Source of the DNA: Chloroflexia bacterium
GTDB taxonomy: Bacteria; Chloroflexota; Chloroflexia; Thermomicrobiales; UBA6265
Assembly: GCA_013696265.1 (NCBI GenBank)
Contig: JACCYX010000395.1
Coordinates: 1-10,970, forward strand
DNA length: 10,970 nt
Direction of reading: 5' to 3'
Positions 6,921-10,970 of this stretch are shown piece by piece. A program made the translations under genes and the position numbers. Position 1 is the first letter of the stretch; every line of letters starts with the position of its first letter. Below the pieces are notes generated by a model that was not told the DNA's origin, searched no databases, and saw nothing but the letters and a program-made list of their open reading frames with translations.

Positions 6921-6941
6921 ATACGTACCCGCGCATACGTA
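6921..6941. repeat. Paired ATACGTA motifs after the regulator gene
   Basis: ATACGTA occurs at 6921-6927 and again at 6935-6941, 14 bases apart; each copy contains the palindrome TACGTA, so the pair also forms an inverted repeat. It lies 22 bases after the regulator stop and about 100 bases before the next start codon. It could be a binding site for the next gene's control or a weak hairpin. Confidence 0.3.
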
Positions 6942-6985
6942 GGTTCCCCGATTCCCGATTCCTGCCCAGCGCGCATCCTCGTGTT

Positions 6986-7010
6986 GTCCTCGCCGACCCG
7001 CGGCGAGGAC
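6986..7010 (+). terminator. Hairpin between the regulator and the NTF2-like gene
   Basis: A perfect 9-bp stem (GTCCTCGCC with GGCGAGGAC) with a 7-base loop lies 86 bases beyond the regulator stop and ends 28 bases before the next start codon. No U-tract follows, so termination would be weak or factor-assisted; it could instead act in the leader of the next gene. Confidence 0.4.
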
Positions 7011-7038
7011 GGACGGAGATCAGCGGCGGAGGATGTTC

Positions 7039-7654
7039 ATGGCACGGGGAATCAACAGGAACCGGATATGGGTTGCGTTCATGTTCGGATTGGCGATGGT
7101 GGGGGGGCGTCGTTTCGGGTTCGCGGGGATTGACGGCCCAGACGCCCGAGCCAATGACCCAGGCGCGCACTGAAGAAGTGATGGGGGCGTACGTCGAAGC
7201 CCTCCTGAGCAATAGACCGTTCGCCGGCTATTTTGCCGAGGATGTCGTGGTGACGTTTGTCGACGTGGGCCAGGAGATCGTTGGCCGCGATGCGGCCGAG
7301 CAAGCGATCGTCGACTTTCATCAGGTCGCATCGGCGACATTGCCCTTCACCGATGCGACCTGCTGCATGAGCTGGCGCATGCCAGCAACTTCTCCTGCGC
7401 TGACCCTTGTGTCAGAGAGTACGCGATGGCGCGTGCTCAAGCCTGAGCCTGATGGCTCGTTCGAGGAAGGACGTTACCATGTTCTCCCGTGTCTACTGGG
7501 CCAAATTCCGACCGGAGGAGGGCGAGGAGGTGATCCGCGTGGCGCGGGAGAGCATTCCTGTCTTCAATCGACTCCCCGGGTTCGAACGGGTGACCTATCT
7601 TTACGACCGGGCCTCAGGCCTGGGGCTTGCCTTCTCCGTGTGGGCGAGCAGTGA
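7039..7654 (+). pseudogene. Frameshifted SnoaL/NTF2-like secreted protein
   Basis: ATG 7039, five bases after a strong GGAGGA site (7028-7033), starts a signal-like sequence (RIWVAFMFGLAMVGG) that dies at a TGA after 44 residues. If the run of seven G at 7101-7107 is read as six, the frame joins a continuous protein: the signal continues (VVSGSRGLTAQT, likely cut near AQT), then MTQARTEEVMGAYVEALLSN, FAGYFAEDVVVTFVDVGQEI and VGRDAAEQAIVDFH. This matches the start of the SnoaL/NTF2-like fold (ester cyclase-type small barrels). After about 7325 the family resemblance ends. The frame runs on without a stop to 7654, overlapping the next gene in another frame, so the C-terminal half is missing or replaced. 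ATG 7154 could start a shorter, cytoplasmic version without any frameshift. Pseudogene, phase-variable gene or sequencing error all remain possible. Confidence 0.6.
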
Positions 7655-7796
7655 GGACGCACAAGCCTCTGGAGAGCGCGTCGCGAACGTGGTGGAGCAG
7701 TTCGGCCGGTACGCGGTCGAGGAACCGGAAGGCGCATCACCCGCATTCGGCGTGGATACCTCATTTCCCGTGTTCGAAGTGATCGCCGAGGGATAG
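7479..7796 (+). CDS. Small ABM-like (dimeric alpha-beta barrel) protein
   Basis: A 105-residue soluble protein without signal peptide. The pattern MFSRVYWAKFRPEEGEEV, then RLPGFERVTYLYDRASGLGL and AFSVWASSEDAQASGERVAN is the strand-helix-strand layout of antibiotic-biosynthesis-monooxygenase-like stress-response barrels, about 100 residues long. Such proteins act as dimers and include monooxygenases, heme enzymes and proteins of unknown role; no catalytic residue can be assigned here. ATG 7479 is seven bases after a very good site, GAGGAAGGA (7463-7471). It follows the damaged NTF2-like gene closely and was probably co-transcribed with it; NTF2-like and ABM-like small barrels often sit together. 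Its stop codon lies in the loop of a perfect 14-bp inverted repeat. Confidence 0.8.
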   Translation: MFSRVYWAKFRPEEGEEVIRVARESIPVFNRLPGFERVTYLYDRASGLGLAFSVWASSEDAQASGERVANVVEQFGRYAVEEPEGASPAFGVDTSFPVFEVIAEG

Positions 7797-7810
7797 TCAC
7801 TTCGAACACG
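7769..7810. repeat. Perfect 14-bp inverted repeat enclosing the ABM-like stop codon
   Basis: CGTGTTCGAAGTGA (7769-7782) and TCACTTCGAACACG (7797-7810) are exact inverted copies around a 14-base loop holding the last codons and the TAG stop. In RNA this is a strong stem-loop with no U-tract after it. Each arm also contains the palindrome TTCGAA. It may be a terminator, a 3'-end stabiliser or a protein site. Confidence 0.6.
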
Positions 7811-8303
7811 ACTGACGTGCCCACCAAAGGCCCCGCTTGCAATTCCGTCGAGGGATGATCGAAGCAACGCGCATCAGCATCATCCCCATGGACGGCCTGG
7901 CGCCGCCGGCCGGTACACCGATAGCCACATCCGCGGCGTAGCTCGCGGGAACCACGCAGGACCGATTGGAGCCCGGCGGCATCATGCCGCCGGGCTCCTT
8001 AAGTTTGGCCTTTTCCTCGCAGGCAGTTGCACACACGGCACATGCTCCGTAGGCTGACCGTCTCTCACGATCGTCACCCGCGGGAGCATGGGTCATGTCC
8101 GATTCTCGCACACCGATCCGCGCCGTTCTGCCATTCGTGATGCCATTGCTGCCCGTCACCTCGGGAGGCGCCTGGTTATCGGCCTTCGGCCAGGCATAGA
8201 CGCCCGTGCCTGACTTGCGCTTGCGGTCGGTGAGTTCCCGCTTCACCAGCATCCCCGGTACGTTGGGTCTCTCGTCCCGCACCGCCGGCGTTTCCTTCGC
8301 CAT
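7797..8303 (-). CDS. Doubtful hypothetical protein, 168 residues
   Basis: The only long frame between the ABM-like gene and the phosphate-binding protein. I recognise no family. The N-terminal third (MAKETPAVRDERPNVPGMLV, with a basic KRELTDRKRK segment) uses GC-ending codons and looks somewhat protein-like. The rest holds four scattered cysteines and a GGMMPPGS stretch encoded by the arms of a hairpin terminator at 7968-7998, which argues against coding. The start ATG at 8303 has no good ribosome-binding site. It may be spurious or a decayed gene. Confidence 0.2.
   Translation of the reverse strand: MAKETPAVRDERPNVPGMLVKRELTDRKRKSGTGVYAWPKADNQAPPEVTGSNGITNGRTARIGVRESDMTHAPAGDDRERRSAYGACAVCATACEEKAKLKEPGGMMPPGSNRSCVVPASYAADVAIGVPAGGARPSMGMMLMRVASIIPRRNCKRGLWWARQSCSK
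7968..8014 (+). terminator. GC-rich hairpin terminator
   Basis: A perfect stem of at least 12 bp starts with GGAGCCCGGCGG (7968-7979) and pairs with CCGCCGGGCTCC (7987-7998), around a CATCATG loop that can pair further. It is followed by TT, then TTT and TTTT within 16 bases. This is an intrinsic terminator for plus-strand transcription, probably that of the ABM-like gene 170 bases upstream; a small RNA ending here cannot be excluded. Confidence 0.5.
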
Positions 8304-8485
8304 CCGCGGCGGCGTTGCCTGACCGTTGCTCCACTACGTAATCCCTGCATCCACAGCAGGCATCGCGATACCGTAATCCGTACGATGTGGTTGCGCCTGC
8401 CTCGACGCATGATGGTGTTGTGACCGGATCACACGACTATCGGCAACAGGCACGTTCGCACACCCAGGCAGAAAGGGCTCGCGCC
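8015..8485. other. Long intergenic region before the phosphate-binding protein
   Basis: Besides the doubtful minus-strand frame reaching 8303, this stretch holds an 8-base direct repeat CGTAATCC (8337-8344 and 8372-8379, 35 bases apart) and the TGTGA/TCACA site at 8419-8433. I found no promoter with both boxes convincing, no tRNA and no mobile-element end. Confidence 0.4.
8419..8433. promoter_or_regulatory. CRP/FNR-like inverted repeat upstream of the phosphate-binding protein
   Basis: TGTGA and TCACA flank a 5-base spacer; extending outward, seven of nine positions of the arms pair. The half-sites are those of CRP-family proteins, but the usual spacer is six bases, so the resemblance is imperfect. 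The centre lies about 60 bases before the start codon at 8486. Confidence 0.3.
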
Positions 8486-9568
8486 ATGCACGTAGCAACT
8501 GCATCACCGACCGCACGACACGCGGTACGGTCATCGAACGGCTCACCGTCTCGCGTCCATTGGAGGTTCCACCCACTCGTTGTCAGTCTTGCGCTTGTCA
8601 CGGCAATGTTCGCCGGGGCGGCCAGCGCCTCACCATCGGCTCCCGGCTGGTCCGCGATCGCGGACGAGGCCGGCGAAACCGTCACCGCCGCCGGGTCGGC
8701 GACCCTGGGGCCGGTGCTCGAGGTGGCCGGCGGAGCCTATGGCGAGGCTGTTCCGGGGTTCACCATCGAGGTCGAACGCTCGAGCAGCGGTGCCGGCATC
8801 GAGGAATTCTGCGCCGGCGAGGTCGATCTAGCGACCAGCGGACGCACGATGCGGGACGAAGAAGCCGCGGCCTGCGAGGAAGCGGGCGTCGTGTTCACAG
8901 AGTTCGAGGTCGCGTTCGACGGGGTCGCCGTCGTCGTCCACCCCAACAACACAGCGGTCAGTTGCCTCACGGTGGAGCAGCTGGGACAGATGTGGGAGCC
9001 GGGCTCGACCGTCTCGACGTGGGCGGATGTGGACCCCGCCTTTCCGTCGGAGTCGATCACGCTCCACGGCACGGGCGAGGAATCGGGCACGTACCAGTTC
9101 TTCACGCAGGTCACCGTTGGCGAGGAGGGCGTTTCCCGGGACGACTACACCATCTCCGACGGCCATCCCGCGACGGCGGACGCGGTCGCGGGGGACCCGA
9201 ACGGACTTGGATTCCTGCCGCTGCCTCGCTACCTCGAAAACCAGGATCGCCTCAAGCTGGTGGCGGTTGATGGCGGTACCGGATGCGTTGAACCGAGTGC
9301 CGGGACGATTCAGGATGGCAGCTACGCGCCACTCTCCCGGCCCATGTACGTCTACGTGAGTCAGGCCGCGCTGTCGCGGCCGGAACTGCGGGGATTCCTG
9401 ACCTTCTGGTTCGAGGACGCGGCTGCCCTCACCGAAGCGGGAGGGCTGGTCCCCACGCAGGAGACGGTGTATGCGAGCAACGTCGAGGAGCTGACCGCAC
9501 TGATCGAGGACATGCCCGGCGCAACACCTGTCACTGGGTCGCATCCCGAGTGCCGGACGCCTGCCTGA
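8486..9568 (+). CDS. PstS-family phosphate-binding protein, secreted
   Basis: A 360-residue extracytoplasmic solute-binding protein of the PstS/SphX (PBP-like) family. A basic N-terminus and the hydrophobic segment PLVVSLALVTAMFAGAASAS (about 30-49) form a Sec-type signal. There is no lipobox cysteine at the cut, so it is free or signal-anchored rather than a lipoprotein. Ligand-site motifs are present: the opening TAAGSATLGPVLE (68-80), SSSGAGIEEF (99-108), DLATSGR (114-120), then FDGVAVVVHPNN (144-155) and the family-typical GTGEESGTYQFF (195-206). ATG 8486 follows AAAGGG (8472-8477) at eight bases; the frame is open to 8387, but the extra residues are not signal-like. No pstC, pstA, pstB or phoU is adjacent, so it is an orphan binding protein, possibly for scavenging or for a transporter elsewhere. 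Confidence 0.88.
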   Translation: MHVATASPTARHAVRSSNGSPSRVHWRFHPLVVSLALVTAMFAGAASASPSAPGWSAIADEAGETVTAAGSATLGPVLEVAGGAYGEAVPGFTIEVERSSSGAGIEEFCAGEVDLATSGRTMRDEEAAACEEAGVVFTEFEVAFDGVAVVVHPNNTAVSCLTVEQLGQMWEPGSTVSTWADVDPAFPSESITLHGTGEESGTYQFFTQVTVGEEGVSRDDYTISDGHPATADAVAGDPNGLGFLPLPRYLENQDRLKLVAVDGGTGCVEPSAGTIQDGSYAPLSRPMYVYVSQAALSRPELRGFLTFWFEDAAALTEAGGLVPTQETVYASNVEELTALIEDMPGATPVTGSHPECRTPA

Positions 9569-9581
9569 TCCTCACGACGGC

Positions 9582-9600
9582 TCCGCCGGCCGCGGGCGGA
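9582..9600 (+). terminator. Short hairpin just after the phosphate-binding protein stop
   Basis: TCCGCC and GGCGGA pair in a 6-bp stem around a 7-base loop, 13 bases past the TGA. No U-tract follows, so on its own this is weak. Confidence 0.3.
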
Positions 9601-9679
9601 ATCGCCACTCTCGCCGGTTAGCGATTCCCATGTGATTGCGGGACAAGGCGTCACAATCGTTCCCGATCCCGCGCCAGCA

Positions 9680-9708
9680 GCCGGGCGAGGACATCATCCT
9701 CGCCCGGC
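9680..9708 (+). terminator. 12-bp hairpin downstream of the phosphate-binding protein
   Basis: GCCGGGCGAGGA and TCCTCGCCCGGC pair perfectly around a 5-base loop (CATCA). It is very stable, but no U-tract follows. It is the second of three hairpins in this gap and may act as a backup terminator or RNA-stabilising end. Confidence 0.45.
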
Positions 9709-9799
9709 CCGCCGCTCATCCGTCGGCCCGGTGATCTGCCTGTCAGCAGGGACGTGCGAACGGAGTGGCAACGTCGCCTTCGGCACGATGGAACGAACG

Positions 9800-9854
9800 A
9801 GATCCGGTGTCTCCACAAGTCACCGCTTGTGAGACACCGGATCTTCCTGTTTTT
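9800..9854 (+). terminator. Strong intrinsic terminator
   Basis: A 19-bp stem (9800-9819 with 9826-9844), interrupted only by one bulged C, closes on a 6-base loop. Five T at 9850-9854 follow shortly after the stem. This is the clearest rho-independent terminator in the window, 232 bases after the phosphate-binding protein stop, and it insulates that gene from the MauE fusion gene. Confidence 0.75.
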
Positions 9855-9926
9855 GAGACTTCTCCGGGCATTTTGGGCACTTTCAACATCCCCCATCGTT
9901 GACATCCGCGTCATCACGACGCACGG

Positions 9927-9939
9927 GTTGACTGTCAAC
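9927..9939. promoter_or_regulatory. GTTGAC palindrome upstream of the MauE fusion gene
   Basis: GTTGAC and GTCAAC form a perfect 6-bp inverted repeat around one T. A further GTTGAC lies at 9898-9903. It is about 45 bases upstream of the predicted -35 box, a position suitable for an activator; the factor is unknown. Confidence 0.25.
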
Positions 9940-9982
9940 GACGGTCCCTTCTGGATTGAACGGAATGTCCGGTGGGCGTCGA

Positions 9983-10010
9983 TTGATGGGACCCTGTTGC
10001 GTGATAAAGT
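9983..10010 (+). promoter_or_regulatory. Promoter for the MauE-thioredoxin gene
   Basis: TTGATG (9983-9988, four of six matches) and TAAAGT (10005-10010, four of six matches) are 16 bases apart, with a TGA triplet making an extended -10. The start would be near 10017, about 50 bases before the ATG, within the most AT-rich stretch of the gap. Confidence 0.4.
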
Positions 10011-10066
10011 GAGATCAGCAAAAATACTCTGTCGCGCTCAGCCAAACCGGAGCATGGAGCCGAACG

Positions 10067-10970
10067 ATGGATGCCGTCGTGTTACTGGTGCGGATCGTGC
10101 TTGCCGGGGTCTTCGGCCTGGCCGCCGTCACCAAAATGGCCGACCTGCCGGGGTCGCGTGCCGCGATGGAAGGGTTTGGACTTCCCAAACGTCTGGCGGC
10201 GCCGGCCGGCATCGCCTTGCCGCTCATCGAGCTCGCGATTGCCATCCTCCTGCTGCCGGTGGGAACCGCCTGGTGGGGGGCCCTGGCGGGCCTGATCCTG
10301 ATGCTCGCCTTCATCGCGGGCATCGGCTACACCCTGTCGCAGGGCCGAACCCCCGATTGCCACTGCTTCGGTCAGGTCTATTCCGAGCCGGTCGGCACGT
10401 CGACGCTCGTTCGGAACAGCGCGTTTGCGGCACTGACGGCGCTGCTGGTCGTTCAGGGACCGAATGGGCAGGGCGCAAGCCTGACCGGGTGGCTCCGTGA
10501 CGTCTCGACCACGGATCGCGTGCTGCTGATCCTCGCGGGTCTTGGTCTCGGAGGTTTGGTTGCGATCAGCTGGCTGACATTCCAGCTGCTCCAGCAGAAC
10601 GGGCGGCTCCTGGTCCGGATCGAGGCCCTGGAAGGAGCGGATGCACCAGGGGGACAGACCGCCGATGCGGCGGGAGGCACCGATCGATCCGTAGCGGGTC
10701 TGCCGGCGGGATCCACCGCGCCCGCCTTCAGTCTCGCCCGGCTCGATGGGGAAACAGTCACGCTGGATAGCCTCAGGGCCGGCGGCAAACCGGTGGTGCT
10801 CATCTTCACCGACCCGGGATGTGGTCCCTGCGGCGCGCTGATGCCGGAGCTGGGACGGTGGCAGCAGGATCATGCGCAAGTGTTGACCCTGGCCTTGATC
10901 AGCCGGGGCGCCCGCGAGGCAAACGCCGCCAGGGCTGGCGAGCACGGCATCAGCCGGGTGCTCCTGCAGC
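10067..10970 (+). CDS. MauE/DoxX-type membrane protein fused to thioredoxin-like domain (C-terminus outside window)
   Basis: The 301 visible residues have two parts. Residues about 1-175 form a membrane domain of the MauE/DoxX type with some five hydrophobic helices. Its opening RIVLAGVFGLAAVTKMAD and the cysteine pair in PDCHCFGQV (C98, C100) are characteristic of MauE-like redox membrane proteins. After a linker (LTFQLLQQNGRLLVRIEALE, then an Ala/Gly-rich stretch), residues from about 211 form a TlpA/redoxin-like domain: GSTAPAFSLARLDGETVTLD, VVLIFTDPGCGPCGALMPEL with the CxxC active site C252-C255. Such fusions are known and are thought to move electrons between thiols across or at the membrane, for example for disulfide maturation of exported proteins. 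ATG 10067 has GGAG seven bases upstream (10056-10059). The gene runs off the right edge without a stop; its partner genes are not visible. Confidence 0.88.
   Translation, partial: MDAVVLLVRIVLAGVFGLAAVTKMADLPGSRAAMEGFGLPKRLAAPAGIALPLIELAIAILLLPVGTAWWGALAGLILMLAFIAGIGYTLSQGRTPDCHCFGQVYSEPVGTSTLVRNSAFAALTALLVVQGPNGQGASLTGWLRDVSTTDRVLLILAGLGLGGLVAISWLTFQLLQQNGRLLVRIEALEGADAPGGQTADAAGGTDRSVAGLPAGSTAPAFSLARLDGETVTLDSLRAGGKPVVLIFTDPGCGPCGALMPELGRWQQDHAQVLTLALISRGAREANAARAGEHGISRVLLQ

Larger units (their letters stand above)
9569..10066. other. Intergenic region with stacked hairpins and a promoter
   Basis: About 500 bases without a credible gene. The first half carries three inverted repeats in the direction of the phosphate-binding gene; the second half is more AT-rich and carries a palindrome and a promoter for the MauE fusion. 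Open frames crossing it lack ribosome-binding sites and family resemblance. Confidence 0.5.

Noticed and set aside
7811..7967. Possible small RNA gene ending at the 7968-8014 terminator
   Set aside because: No promoter and no recognisable conserved RNA fold could be seen; the terminator is explained by the upstream ABM-like gene.
9754..10500. 248-codon plus-strand frame crossing the strong terminator into the MauE gene
   Set aside because: It reads through a clear intrinsic terminator and overlaps the MauE domain out of frame; its residues show no domain.
10082..10945. 287-codon minus-strand frame across the MauE-thioredoxin gene
   Set aside because: Gln/Arg/Gly-rich shadow of the real plus-strand gene.

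Overview
GC-rich bacterial chromosomal DNA with short intergenic gaps, GTG starts, GC-ending codons and several large regulatory proteins. An XRE/STAND-ATPase/TPR/LuxR regulator of the AfsR/MalT type, a fossil of a second one, a MauE-thioredoxin fusion and NTF2/monooxygenase-like small proteins together suggest a Chloroflexota of the Thermomicrobia kind (Sphaerobacter-like). That placement is inference from protein style; no rRNA or marker gene is present.

Left part (1-2586). The N-terminal two-fifths of a PLP-dependent cysteine synthase runs off the left edge on the minus strand. A 350-base divergent promoter region separates it from a plus-strand operon: a MarR-type DNA-binding domain fused to a GNAT acetyltransferase, then a ten-helix EamA/DMT exporter whose GTG start overlaps the previous stop by four bases. 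The region has a near-consensus minus-strand promoter for the synthase and a plus-strand promoter whose -10 overlaps an inverted repeat, which looks like a MarR-type autoregulatory site.

Middle part (2587-6899). A Tat-exported metallo-beta-lactamase-fold hydrolase (minus strand) is flanked on both sides by STAND-ATPase regulator sequence. A ruined fragment with a broken Walker A lies just past its 3' end. An intact 852-residue XRE-ATPase-TPR-LuxR regulator is read divergently from it, across a gap holding a good extended -10 promoter and a palindrome. The layout suggests the regulator controls, or senses the product of, the hydrolase; that is inference.

Right part (6900-10970). A SnoaL/NTF2-like secreted protein appears to be frameshifted at a run of seven G and truncated at its C-terminus. 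It is followed by a small dimeric alpha-beta-barrel (ABM-like) protein whose stop codon sits in a perfect 14-bp inverted repeat. After about 690 bases with only a doubtful ORF comes an orphan PstS-like secreted phosphate-binding protein without pstCAB, followed by three hairpins, the last a textbook intrinsic terminator. The window ends inside a MauE/DoxX membrane protein fused to a thioredoxin-like domain with a CGPC active site.

No tRNA, rRNA, CRISPR array, insertion sequence or prophage gene was recognised. The most interesting items are the hydrolase flanked by one intact and one decayed STAND regulator, the homopolymer frameshift, and the stop-codon-spanning inverted repeat.
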